Source: JAWLHK01 sp041690355 [NCBI: bacterium]
GTDB taxonomy: Bacteria > J088 > JAWLBW01
Assembly (NCBI GenBank): GCA_041690355.1
Contig: JAWLHK010000021.1
Coordinates: 1-64,000 of the forward strand
Direction of reading: 5' to 3'
DNA: 64,000 nucleotides
The position numbers were made by a program, and so were the translations under genes. Positions 1 through 11,734 of the stretch are shown in pieces. The notes beneath the pieces are model-generated. The model was not told the origin of the DNA and did no database searches. It saw nothing but the letters and a program-made list of their open reading frames with translations. How positions within the stretch are numbered: position 1 is the stretch's first letter; the number at the start of each line of letters is the position of its first letter.

Positions 1-185
1 CCCACGCCCACAAGCCGATCTGCCTCGTCGCGGAACCGGCCGGGACACGACTCGATGGCGTAGTAGACGCCGTCGGGAAACACGGCGATGGGGGTGTCGT
101 CGGCCCGCAGCGGGGCCCCGGCGGGCCGCAGGATCCCCGCAAGCACGAAAGCGACCAGCGATGCGGTGACGGCGGCGCGCGGCAT
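1..185 (-). CDS. Secreted protein of unknown function, N-terminal part only
   Basis: The reading frame starts at an ATG at 185 and runs off the left edge of the window, so only about 61 residues are visible. They begin with a signal-peptide-like segment: Arg near the N-terminus, a hydrophobic run around residues 7-19, then a small-residue stretch before an acidic ADDT sequence. The mature part contains a VFPDGVYYAIESCPGRFRD-type stretch that I do not recognise. It lies 39 bp downstream of the histidine kinase on the same strand and may be cotranscribed with it. Export is predicted; the function is unknown. Confidence 0.55.
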   Translation of the reverse strand, partial: MPRAAVTASLVAFVLAGILRPAGAPLRADDTPIAVFPDGVYYAIESCPGRFRDEADRLVGV

Positions 186-224
186 GGCCGTTACTGTATC
201 ACATTGGTCCGGGGGCTGCTCCGC

Positions 225-1424
225 TCACGCGAAGGGGAGCCCGTACTGCTGGGCGCCCGCAGAGACGACCGGCGCCGCACCGCGCGAGACCTCGCCGTGG
301 CGGTCGGGCAGCACGAGCGTGAACGTCGAGCCCACGCCGGGGGTGCTCGATGCGTCAATCGTTCCGCCGAGCCGCTGCACGATGCGTCCGGCGAGCGCCA
401 GCCCGATGCCGGTGCCGCCGACGGCCCGGGTCATGGACCCGTCACCCTGCCAGAAGGCGTCGAAGACGAGGGGAAGGTCGGATTGGGCGATGCCGCGCCC
501 CGTATCTGAGACGGTGATCTGCAGCCGTTCGGCGTCGATGCGCCTGGCGCCGACCGAGATGCTCCCCCGGTCGGTGAACTTCACGGCGTTTTCGAGCAGG
601 CACCGCAGGGCCTCCTGCAGCAGGCGCCGATCGGTCCAGGCGCCGACGGCGGCGGGCACGCCCAGGTACAGTTCGAGCCCCTTCGCCTCGACGAGCGACA
701 CGAAAGGTCGCGCCGCCTCGCGCACGACTTCGGCCAGATCGACCTTGGCGATGACCGCGCTCGAGCGATCGGCCTGCAGTTTGGCGAGCAGGATGAGCCG
801 GTTCAGCAGGCTCAGAAGCCGTTCGCCGTTATCGCGGATGCGTCCGACGCACTCTTCCTGCTTGGGCGAGAGCTGGTTGCGATCGAGCAGGATCTCAGAG
901 AACCCCAGGATCGCCGTCAGCGGCGTGCGCAGCTCGTGGCTGAGGTTCGAAAGAAACTCTTCCTTCAACCGTTCGGCATGCCGCGCCTGATCGGCGAGCA
1001 CGGCCACCCTGCGTTCGAGGTCGAGAATGCGGGCGTGGTCGGCGAGCGCGGCCGCGGCGATGCGCATCCGGCCGCTCAACTGGCGAAGCTGGTCGAGCAC
1101 CGACGCAACCGGCGCTTCGGCAAAGCAGACGCGCAGCCAACCGGCCGCGGAACCGCCGGCACCGATGGCGAAGCTCCAGACGCCGGCATGCTCGCCGACG
1201 CCGGCATGCTCGGCATCAGCGGCGGGCAGAGACTCCTCGACGTACGGAGCCAGCGGCGCGCCGCTGCGCGCCACGACCTCCTGCGTCGCCCCCCGTTGCA
1301 GCAGGACTTCAAAGGACGCCAGGCCCCAGAGTTCACACAGCTCGTTGCCGAGCGCATGCAACTCTTCAGGCGTGCGAATCGCGGCGACACGCTCCCAGAG
1401 AGAGTCAGAAGTTGGCTGCCACAT
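225..1424 (-). CDS. Soluble sensor histidine kinase
   Basis: A 399-residue protein with no membrane segment. Residues 1-120 form a GAF-like or otherwise unassigned input region. A short helical linker leads to a HisKA dimerisation domain with the phospho-acceptor His163 in SHELRTP, followed by a complete HATPase domain: N box (LLENAVKFT), G1 box (DTGRGI) and G2 box (GGTGIGLAL). It should therefore be an active cytoplasmic autokinase. No response regulator lies directly beside it, so its partner is unknown. It is divergent from the ABC-F gene across a 205-bp gap. Confidence 0.9.
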   Translation of the reverse strand: MWQPTSDSLWERVAAIRTPEELHALGNELCELWGLASFEVLLQRGATQEVVARSGAPLAPYVEESLPAADAEHAGVGEHAGVWSFAIGAGGSAAGWLRVCFAEAPVASVLDQLRQLSGRMRIAAAALADHARILDLERRVAVLADQARHAERLKEEFLSNLSHELRTPLTAILGFSEILLDRNQLSPKQEECVGRIRDNGERLLSLLNRLILLAKLQADRSSAVIAKVDLAEVVREAARPFVSLVEAKGLELYLGVPAAVGAWTDRRLLQEALRCLLENAVKFTDRGSISVGARRIDAERLQITVSDTGRGIAQSDLPLVFDAFWQGDGSMTRAVGGTGIGLALAGRIVQRLGGTIDASSTPGVGSTFTLVLPDRHGEVSRGAAPVVSAGAQQYGLPFA

Positions 1425-1629
1425 CGGGAAATCCGTACCCCAAAAACGGGAACCCGGTTGTTATACCGCCAACCGGAATCTCTGTCAATGCACCGACTTC
1501 TTCCCCCTTGGCAAGAACATCCCGAACTACCCTCCCCCCGTTCTGCGGCCCCCCGTCGACCGGAGCCGTCTGCCCCGCGCGGGATGCCGGCCACGGCCGG
1601 GATGTGGTACTTTGAACCTTTTTCCGGCC

Positions 1630-3557
<1,928 letters not shown>

Positions 3558-3561
<4 letters not shown>

Positions 3562-3984
3562 CGATTTACGATTGACGATTGACGAGTTACAGACACGACG
3601 ACTCCGTGCCACTCGTCACTCGGACAAGCGCCGAGCGCCAAGCACTGAGCGCTGAGCAAACAAGAGACCGTGATGGCCGAGGCTCACCTGTGAAGTGCCC
3701 CCATCGGGGGAACCCTTGCTGCAAACGCATCCATGATGGCGGGGGAAAATTCCGTCACTCGTCACTGGACAAGCGCCGAGCGCCAGGCACTGAGCGCTGA
3801 GAAAACGAGCCAACAAGAACGTGGCGTTCCTTGCCCTTGCCGGAAAACTCGTCACTCGTCACGGGATTTGACGATTGACGATTTACGATTTTCAGGCACG
3901 ACGGTCACTCGACCAACGGTCCGGTCACTTGCCGGCAAATCGCAAATCGCAAATCGTAAATCGTAAATTGTAAATTGTAAATCA
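3558..3984. repeat. Composite intergenic block of heptamer tandem arrays
   Basis: This 420-bp gap between two convergent genes is built largely from arrays with a 7-bp period. TTGACGA-type units fill 3558-3585 and 3868-3888; CACTCGT-type units lie near 3610-3623, 3756-3762 and 3847-3859; GCRCYRA-type units fill 3628-3655 and 3773-3800; and seven YAAATYG-type units fill 3936-3984. The first unit contains the TGA stop of the ABC-F gene and the last contains the stop (complement) of the REC-PilZ gene. The order 'CACTCGT array, short spacer, GCRCYRA array, then AACAAGA' occurs twice here and, with variation, at 23.2 kb. I see no coding potential. Confidence 0.85.
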
Positions 3985-4659
3985 GGCTGCGCCCTGGTCG
4001 CGCAGGAAGCGGCGCAGCACCGCGGCCCCCTCGCCGTTGAAGCTCACGAACTTGAGCCCCACCTGGTAGCCGTCACCCGACTGCAGGATGCGCGTGACCT
4101 CGGCCTTGCAGATGACCGGCGCCGACTCTTCGCTGACCTGCATCTTGAGCCAGAGCGCGAAGCCCGCCTCGAAATCGCAGCTCGCCATGCGCATGCGCAT
4201 GCCCGTGGCGCTGATGTCGAGCGACTCGCCGCGCAGCTCGCCCGCGTTCGACGCCCCGTCGATCTTGATGCGGATGGGTACGCGCACCGCCTTGCGCAGG
4301 TTCGTATGGAGCAGCCCCGCGAGCAGCGCCTCGAGATCTTCGACCTTCACCGGCTTGGCGAGCACGTGATCGGCCCCGGCGCTGCGCGCCCGCTCGATCA
4401 TCCACTCGTCGTCTTCGACCAGCAGCACGAGCACCGTCCCCTTCGCCGCCGGATCGGCCTTGAGGTCCCGGGCGACTTCGTCGCCGGCGATGTCGGGGAG
4501 CGCGATGTCGAGCACGGCCACCTCGGGGTGATCGAAGCGCACCGCGTTGGCGGCGGCGATGGCCGAGGTCACGCCGCGCACCTGGAAGGTGCTGCGGGCA
4601 AGCAGGTTCTGACGTAACGCCGCGACGTCCGGGTCGATGGTGGCCAGCAGTATCTTCAA
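3982..4659 (-). CDS. Response regulator with REC and PilZ domains
   Basis: A 225-residue protein. Residues 1-115 form a receiver domain with acidic residues after beta-1 (TIDPD), the predicted phospho-Asp in AVLDIALPD and a lysine in LAKPVK. The C-terminal half is a PilZ domain with the c-di-GMP-binding pattern RKAVR followed by DISATG, and a GYQVGLKFVSF stretch. This suggests a regulator that integrates phosphorylation with cyclic-di-GMP. Its ATG overlaps the serB stop in an ATGA arrangement, so the two genes are translationally coupled. Its own stop codon lies in the last unit of the heptamer block. Confidence 0.88.
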   Translation of the reverse strand: MKILLATIDPDVAALRQNLLARSTFQVRGVTSAIAAANAVRFDHPEVAVLDIALPDIAGDEVARDLKADPAAKGTVLVLLVEDDEWMIERARSAGADHVLAKPVKVEDLEALLAGLLHTNLRKAVRVPIRIKIDGASNAGELRGESLDISATGMRMRMASCDFEAGFALWLKMQVSEESAPVICKAEVTRILQSGDGYQVGLKFVSFNGEGAAVLRRFLRDQGAA

Positions 4660-5858
4660 CTCGTCGCCGTCCCCTGTGTCAGCTCGTCGATATCACGCTG
4701 GTTGATACCGAGCAGGTACAGAATGCTGTCCAGGCTGCCGGTGATGGTGCCGTCGGCTTCTTCGCGCACCCGTCGTTTGGCGTTGAAGGCAATCCCGAGT
4801 CCGGCCCGGGAGAGCATCTTGAGATCGTTGGCGCCGTCGCCGATGGCGATCACCTGATCCAGGCCGATCCCCTCGCGGCGGGCGATGTCTTCGAGAAGTT
4901 CGGCCTTCACGTCGGCGTCGATGATGCGGCCGCGCACGTTGCCGGTCAGGCGTCCGCCCTCGATCTCGAGCTCGTTGGCGAAGGCGTAGTCGAGGTCGAG
5001 ACGCTTCTGGATGCCGTCGGTGAAGAAACGGAATCCGCCCGAAATGACCGCCGTCGTGTAGCCGAGGCGGTGCAGGACGCTCACCAGGGTCTCGGCCCCC
5101 GGGGTGAGCGAGATGCCGGCCGCCACCTGGGCGAGCACGTCGGCAGGGAGTCCCTTCAGCGTCGACACCCGCTCGCGCAGCGAGGCCTTGAAGTCGAGCT
5201 CGCCGCGCATGGCCCGCTCCGTAATCGCCGAAACCTGCTCCTTCTTGCCGGCGGCGGCGGCCAGCTCGTCAATGACTTCGCAGGTGATGAGGGTCGAATC
5301 CATGTCCATGACGACGAGCCGCTTCGAGCGGCGGAAGATGGATTCGCGCTGCACGGCGACGTCGATGCCGAAGCGTTCGTTGGCTTCGAGCAGCATCCCC
5401 TTGAGCTGGCGCGGTTCGATCTCGCTCCAGTTCGAAACGACCAGTTCGACGGTGGTGAGCGCCCCTTCGGTCAGGCGCTGAATCTTTTCGATGTTCACGC
5501 CCGCCGACGCGATCACGCCGGCGACCCCCTGCATGGCGGCGGCCGTCATGTTCGCCCCCATGAGCGTCACGACATAACGGTGACGCTGGCGATGGCGCTT
5601 GTGCTCTTCGAGGGTCAGCTGCTTCGACTCGAAGACGAGCTCGTGGGCGTGGGCGACCTGTCGCAGCTCTTCGAGCACGCCGGCGGTATCTACCCGGGGG
5701 GCGACTTCGAAGAGAAAGGCGAGAATGAGCAGGTTGTGGATGACGACCTGTTCGACGTCGACGAGCACGGCGTCGTAACGCGCGAGCACCGCCGTCAGGT
5801 CCCGCGTGATGCCGGGGGTGTCATGGCCGCGAACGGTAATGAGAATGTGCTGAGACAA
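4656..5858 (-). CDS. serB: Phosphoserine phosphatase with N-terminal ACT domains
   Basis: Catalyses the last step of serine synthesis, hydrolysis of O-phosphoserine. The 400-residue protein has two tandem ACT-like domains (about residues 5-75 and 95-165), which are amino-acid-sensing modules, then a HAD-type catalytic domain. HAD motif I is VMDMDSTL with nucleophile Asp185 and general acid Asp187; motif II is the ISGG sequence, and motif III/IV is AIGDGANDLKM. The two-ACT arrangement matches long SerB forms and suggests feedback control by serine. The gene is followed by the REC-PilZ gene with a 4-bp overlap, an unusual operon partner. Confidence 0.93.
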   Translation of the reverse strand: MSQHILITVRGHDTPGITRDLTAVLARYDAVLVDVEQVVIHNLLILAFLFEVAPRVDTAGVLEELRQVAHAHELVFESKQLTLEEHKRHRQRHRYVVTLMGANMTAAAMQGVAGVIASAGVNIEKIQRLTEGALTTVELVVSNWSEIEPRQLKGMLLEANERFGIDVAVQRESIFRRSKRLVVMDMDSTLITCEVIDELAAAAGKKEQVSAITERAMRGELDFKASLRERVSTLKGLPADVLAQVAAGISLTPGAETLVSVLHRLGYTTAVISGGFRFFTDGIQKRLDLDYAFANELEIEGGRLTGNVRGRIIDADVKAELLEDIARREGIGLDQVIAIGDGANDLKMLSRAGLGIAFNAKRRVREEADGTITGSLDSILYLLGINQRDIDELTQGTATS

Positions 5859-5980
5859 GCAGAAAATACCGGATGCGTAGCAGAAAACGTTCAGTGTACC
5901 ACTCCCTCGAATCCCGTCCAGTTGCGCCGCAGCGCTCCACTCGTCGCCTTCTCGCCTATGGGGTATGATGTGGAACCTCT

Positions 5981-7792
5981 ATGAATCGCATCCTGGACTC
6001 CGACTGGTGGCGGCGCCTCCTGTACGAGCGCACCGCGATCTTTCTCGCCATTCCCCTCGTCGGGAATCTGACGCTCTTCGGGCTCGACTGGCTGGCCCAG
6101 CCCGAGCGCTTTGCCGCGCTGGCCCGCTGGCGCATCGGGATTGAGGTTGGCCTTCTGGCCGCTCTGGCCCTGCGCAGCCGCCCCTTCGGCCGACGGCGCC
6201 CCGAGTGGGTGGTCGCGCTGGGGGTGCTCTCGCTCACCCTGCCCCTCGTCTTCATGACCCGGCTGCAAGGAGGATTCACGGGCAGCTACGTGTGGGGCAT
6301 CTCGCTGACGCTGGTCGGGGCCGCCGTCATGGTGCCCATGTCGTGGCGCCGCCATGCCGCGCTGCAGGCAGTCAGCGTGACCGCCTACCTCGGCGTGAAT
6401 GCGGAAAGCGTCGACGTCGCCGCCCAGTTCAGCGCCATGGTCAGCAACCTTTTCGCCCTCTCGTGGTTCTGCGTCGTCGCCGCCCTCGGCGTCTTCTATC
6501 AGGAACAGCTGTTGCTGCGCGAGCGCACCGCCCTGAACGCCGTCGAGAGCCTCAACCGCCGCCTGCTCGCCCACGACGCCGAGAAGGACCGCTTTCTTGC
6601 CAACGTCAGCCACGAGCTGCGCACCCCGCTCACGGTCGTGCTCACTACCTTTCGCACGCTGGCGCGCCGCAGCGACGCGGCCGGGTTCGGCCGCGAGCTG
6701 GTCGCCGGCTCGCGCAGCGCGGGGCGCCTCGCCCTGCTCATCAACGAGATGCTCGACATGACCCGCTTCGCGCGCGACGAAGCGGCCCTCGACCGGCGCT
6801 CGACCGATCTCGTCGCCCTGGCCCGCGATCTCGTCGGCTATTTCCAGCGCGCCCGCCTGCGCCGCGTCATCACCCTCGCCTCGCCGGTCGACAACCTGCT
6901 GGCCGAGGTCGACGCCGAGCAGGTGCGCAAGGTCCTGCTGCACCTGCTCATGCACGCGGTCAAGTATACGGAACCCGAGGCGGGCGACATCCGCGTCGAG
7001 CTGCACGACGAGGGGGCCGAGGTGCGCCTGCGGGTCCGCGACAATGGCCTCGGCCTGCCCGACGACCGGCTGCAGTCGGTGTTTCTCCGCTTTCTCCGCG
7101 ACCGGAATTCCCCCGGTACCGGCAACGGCGAGACGGCGCGCCCCCCGGCCGGGCCGGCCGCCCACGACGGGGGCGACGAAGACATCGGCCTCGGGCTCGC
7201 GCTCGCCCAGGAAATCGTGCGCCTGCATGGCGGTCGCATCCAGCTGGCCAGCGCCCCCGGCCAGGGGTGCACCTTCGATGTGCTGCTCCCGAAAGGCAAT
7301 CCCCGGGCGGCCCCCGAAGGCGATCCGCAGGTGCGCGACACGCTGGGCGAAATCCTCCCCGCCCTGCTTGATCCGCTCGCGCCCGAGCCGGGGATGGAAT
7401 CGCTGGCCGACGCCGACGACCGCCCCACCGTGCTCGTCGTCGAAGACGAGCCCGACATCCGCCGCTACCTCGAGGTCATCCTGCGCGACCGCTTTCGCGT
7501 GGTCGTCGCCGAAGACGGCCTGGCCGGCCTCAAGATCGCCGTCGTCGCCCGTCCCTGCCTGATCATCCTCGACGAGCGCATGCCGCGCATGAACGGCACC
7601 GAGCTCACGCAGCGCATCCGCGAAGACGTCCTGCTGCGCCGGACGCCGATCGTCATGCTCACGGCCTACGCCGACGCCGAGACCGAGCGCCGGGCCCATG
7701 CCGCGGGGGTCGACGCCTTTCTGACCAAACCCTTCGCCGATCACGCCCTGCACCGCGAGATCGACCGGCTCCTCCCTCGCGAAGCGGTCTGA
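5981..7792 (+). CDS. Membrane hybrid histidine kinase with C-terminal REC domain
   Basis: A 603-residue protein. Residues 15-175 contain about five hydrophobic segments, giving a membrane-embedded sensor without a large periplasmic loop. HisKA has His211 in SHELRTP. The HATPase domain has DNGLGLPDD and IGLGLAL motifs, but the N box reads HLLMHAVKYT, with His321 and His325 where asparagines are expected; the residue at 325 normally coordinates magnesium. A receiver domain follows, with predicted phospho-Asp in LIILDERMPRMNG and lysine in LTKPFA. A TATGAT -10-like box ends about 11 bp before the ATG, which would give an almost leaderless transcript. The gene is divergent from serB. Confidence 0.88.
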   Translation: MNRILDSDWWRRLLYERTAIFLAIPLVGNLTLFGLDWLAQPERFAALARWRIGIEVGLLAALALRSRPFGRRRPEWVVALGVLSLTLPLVFMTRLQGGFTGSYVWGISLTLVGAAVMVPMSWRRHAALQAVSVTAYLGVNAESVDVAAQFSAMVSNLFALSWFCVVAALGVFYQEQLLLRERTALNAVESLNRRLLAHDAEKDRFLANVSHELRTPLTVVLTTFRTLARRSDAAGFGRELVAGSRSAGRLALLINEMLDMTRFARDEAALDRRSTDLVALARDLVGYFQRARLRRVITLASPVDNLLAEVDAEQVRKVLLHLLMHAVKYTEPEAGDIRVELHDEGAEVRLRVRDNGLGLPDDRLQSVFLRFLRDRNSPGTGNGETARPPAGPAAHDGGDEDIGLGLALAQEIVRLHGGRIQLASAPGQGCTFDVLLPKGNPRAAPEGDPQVRDTLGEILPALLDPLAPEPGMESLADADDRPTVLVVEDEPDIRRYLEVILRDRFRVVVAEDGLAGLKIAVVARPCLIILDERMPRMNGTELTQRIREDVLLRRTPIVMLTAYADAETERRAHAAGVDAFLTKPFADHALHREIDRLLPREAV

Positions 7793-7877
7793 CACCCCTT
7801 GCACCCCGGCCAACCGGCCTTATATTGAAAGGGGCCCCCAGACCGGGGAATTTCAGAAAAAAAGGGGCGCGCAACGC

Positions 7878-7905
7878 TTGCATTTTCGGCGCGACGCGTT
7901 ATACT
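7878..7905 (+). promoter_or_regulatory. Promoter of groESL (housekeeping sigma type)
   Basis: TTGCAT at 7878-7883 and TATACT at 7900-7905 are separated by 16 bp, a good match to the vegetative sigma consensus. The predicted transcription start falls near 7912, directly in front of the CIRCE operator. Confidence 0.75.
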
Positions 7906-7914
7906 CACCCTTAA

Positions 7915-7941
7915 GTAGCACTCACGTCGAGTGAGTGCTAA
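7915..7941 (+). promoter_or_regulatory. CIRCE operator (HrcA binding site)
   Basis: The inverted repeat has a left arm GTAGCACTC and right arm GAGTGCTAA separated by exactly 9 bp. The right arm matches the CIRCE consensus fully and the left arm differs by one base. It lies between the promoter and groES, the classic position for heat-shock control by the repressor HrcA. No hrcA gene is in this window. Confidence 0.95.
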
Positions 7942-8014
7942 CAAGCCGCCCGGGCCCCCCGGGCATCACGACTGTAAACCCGTTTCTCTACAGAAACCAG
8001 GAGGTTCGTTCACT

Positions 8015-8320
8015 ATGGCAGTTGCCAAGGATCTCAAGGTCAAGCCGCTTCACGACCGCGTGCTCGTGTCGCGCGTCGCAGAAGAGTCCAAGACCAAAGG
8101 TGGCATCATCATCCCCGACACGGCCAAGGAGAAGCCGCAGGAAGGCAAGGTCGTCGCCGTGGGTGACGGTCGCGTGCTCGACAGCGGTCAGAAGGCTCCC
8201 CTCGCCGTCAAGGCCGGCGATCGCATCCTGTTCGGGAAGTATTCGGGCACCGAAATCAAGCTCGGCGGCGAAGAATACCTGATCATGCGCGAAGAAGACA
8301 TTCTGGCTATCGTCGGATAA
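8015..8320 (+). CDS. groES: Co-chaperonin GroES
   Basis: A 101-residue lid protein of the GroEL chaperonin. It shows the family pattern: [11 protein letters not shown] at the start, a mobile loop [16 protein letters not shown] around residues 27-43, the GKVVAVG turn and a C-terminal EDILAIV. The open frame extends upstream through the CIRCE site, but the ATG at 8015 is chosen because it gives family length and lies 10 bp after a perfect AGGAGG at 7999-8004. It is the first gene of the groESL operon, 30 bp before groEL. Confidence 0.97.
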   Translation: MAVAKDLKVKPLHDRVLVSRVAEESKTKGGIIIPDTAKEKPQEGKVVAVGDGRVLDSGQKAPLAVKAGDRILFGKYSGTEIKLGGEEYLIMREEDILAIVG

Positions 8321-9994
<1,674 letters not shown>

Positions 9995-10019
9995 GCGGCC
10001 TTTTCCGCTCGAAACTCGA

Positions 10020-10050
10020 AGCCCCGGGGGTCGCCCCCCGGGGCTTTTTT
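10020..10050 (+). terminator. Intrinsic terminator of groESL
   Basis: A 10-bp GC stem (GCCCCGGGGG and its complement) with a small loop is followed by six thymines, 26 bp after the groEL stop. The rest of the 305-bp gap up to 10299 shows no further feature I can support, apart from a TATGCT -10-like box near 10265. Confidence 0.92.
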
Positions 10051-10299
10051 CGTTTCCGCGCGCAGAACGCCTGTACCGTTCTGCAACGCCCCGGCGCCCG
10101 AAACGCCATGCGCCCCGCGCGCCCGCGGGCCGGTGTGTCTTCTCGTTACAACCCGCCCCGATTATCGCTGTGCCGCCGCCGCACGCTGCCCTCCTGCCCC
10201 CCTCCGGGCCGCTGTCCGTGCGGTTGAGCCCAAAAATTACGATAGCAATCCGGGCATCGATCGGCTATGCTGTAAGGCGACTCCGAATACGGCCACTCC

Positions 10300-11376
10300 A
10301 TGGAACAATCCGCGGAACAATCCGCCTCGCACATCCTCGTAGTCGACGACGTCGAAATGAACCGCGACGTGCTGATGCGCCGTTTGACCCGGCTCGGCTA
10401 CCGGGTGACGCAGGCCGAACATGGCCGCCAGGCCCTCGAGCTGATGCGCCGGGAGCCCTTCGATCTCGTGCTGCTCGACATCATGATGCCCGAGATGAAC
10501 GGCTACGAGGTGCTCGAAACCCTGAAACAGGATCCGGCCCTGCGCCACGTGCCGGTGATCATGATCTCGGCCATCGACGAAATCGACAGCGTCGTGAAGT
10601 GCATCCAGCTCGGGGCCGAAGATTATCTCGCCAAGCCCTTCAACCCGACCCTGCTCAAGGCCCGCATCGGCGCCTGCCTCGAGAAGAAGCGCCTGCACGA
10701 CCAGGAGCGCTCCTACCTGGCGCAGATTGAAGCCGAAAAGAGCCGGTACGAAGATCTGCTCCACGTCATTCTCCCCTCGGAGATCGTCACCGAGCTCAAG
10801 GAAAGCAATGCCGTGCGCCCGCGCCGGTTCGAAGGGGTCGCGGTCATGTTCTGCGACATCGTCGGCTTCACCAGCTACTGCCAGGAGCACTCCCCCGAAG
10901 AGGTGGTCAGCAACCTGCAGCAGGTGGTCGAGGTCTTCGAAGAGGTGGCGCACCGGTTCGAGCTCGAAAAAATCAAGACCATCGGCGACGCCTTCATGGC
11001 CGCCAGCGGTCTGCTGACCCAGACCCCCGACCCCGTGCTGCGCAGCGTGCAGTGCGCCCTCGAGATGATCAAGGAAGTGCGCGCGCTGCCGGTGGGCTGG
11101 CAGATTCGCGTCGGGGTGCACGTCGGCCCCGTGCTGGCCGGCGTCATCGGCCGCCGCAAGTACCTCTTCGACCTCTGGGGCGACACGGTCAACGCGGCGG
11201 CGCGCCTCGAAAGCCACGGCGTGCCCGGCTACGTGAACCTCAGCCGCGAGGCCTGGGAGCACGTGGCCGATCGCTGCATCGGCGCTTCACGGGGAACGCT
11301 TGCGGTGAAGGGGATCGGCGAGATGGAGATGTTCAAGGTCGAAGGGATCAAGCCGGCGCCGACTGCCCCGGTGTGA
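10300..11376 (+). CDS. Response-regulator-type adenylate cyclase (REC + class III cyclase domain)
   Basis: A 358-residue soluble protein. Residues 10-125 form a receiver with phospho-Asp60 in LLDIMMPEMNG. A helical linker follows, then a class III nucleotidyl cyclase domain. The two metal-binding aspartates are Asp186 (CDIVGFT) and Asp230 (IGDAFM). The base-specifying residues are Lys226 and Asp291, the pair typical of ATP rather than GTP use. Transition-state Asn298 and Arg302 are in VNAAARLE. All catalytic residues are present, so active phosphorylation-controlled cAMP synthesis is predicted. It converges on the H-NOX signalling operon and overlaps its last gene by 29 bp. Confidence 0.92.
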   Translation: MEQSAEQSASHILVVDDVEMNRDVLMRRLTRLGYRVTQAEHGRQALELMRREPFDLVLLDIMMPEMNGYEVLETLKQDPALRHVPVIMISAIDEIDSVVKCIQLGAEDYLAKPFNPTLLKARIGACLEKKRLHDQERSYLAQIEAEKSRYEDLLHVILPSEIVTELKESNAVRPRRFEGVAVMFCDIVGFTSYCQEHSPEEVVSNLQQVVEVFEEVAHRFELEKIKTIGDAFMAASGLLTQTPDPVLRSVQCALEMIKEVRALPVGWQIRVGVHVGPVLAGVIGRRKYLFDLWGDTVNAAARLESHGVPGYVNLSREAWEHVADRCIGASRGTLAVKGIGEMEMFKVEGIKPAPTAPV

Positions 11377-11731
11377 GCAGCGCCTCGATCTTGTCCACGA
11401 GCCGCTTGAAATCGACCGGCTTCGTGTCGTAGTCGTCGCACCCTGCCGCCAGCGTCTTCTCCCGGTCACCCGACATGGCATGCGCCGTGAGCGCGATGAT
11501 GGGGATCGGGTTGAGCTCCGGCTGCGCCTTGATGCGCCGCGTCGCCTCCCAGCCGTCGATGACGGGCAGGTCCATATCCATCAGAATCAGGGCCGGACGA
11601 AGTTCTCCGGCCATGCGCACCCCCTCGCCACCGTCGACTGCCATCGCGACGTCAAACCCTTTGCGCTGCAGGCGCCGCGACAGCATGTCGCGGTTGGCCT
11701 CATTGTCTTCTACGAGGAGAATCAGGGGCAT
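11348..11731 (-). CDS. Single-domain response regulator (REC)
   Basis: A 127-residue stand-alone receiver. It has the acidic pair in LLVEDNEANRD, the phospho-Asp in LILMDMDLPVIDG, a Thr in ALTAH and the lysine in DTKPVD. It has no output domain, so it probably acts as a phosphate shuttle or sink, or by protein-protein contact. It is the third gene of the H-NOX operon, starting 3 bp after the hybrid kinase stop. Its last codons overlap the end of the convergent adenylate cyclase gene by 29 bp. Confidence 0.92.
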   Translation of the reverse strand: MPLILLVEDNEANRDMLSRRLQRKGFDVAMAVDGGEGVRMAGELRPALILMDMDLPVIDGWEATRRIKAQPELNPIPIIALTAHAMSGDREKTLAAGCDDYDTKPVDFKRLVDKIEALLTPGQSAPA

Positions 11732-11734
11732 GAA

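Noticed and set aside
1027-1629. An N-terminal extension of the ABC-F protein by 201 codons
   Set aside because: The extension is antisense to the histidine kinase, has no family similarity, and the ATG at 1630 gives the normal ABC-F start.
10051-10299. A short gene between groEL and the cyclase
   Set aside because: The small frames here have no ribosome site, no recognisable motif and ordinary GC-bias composition.
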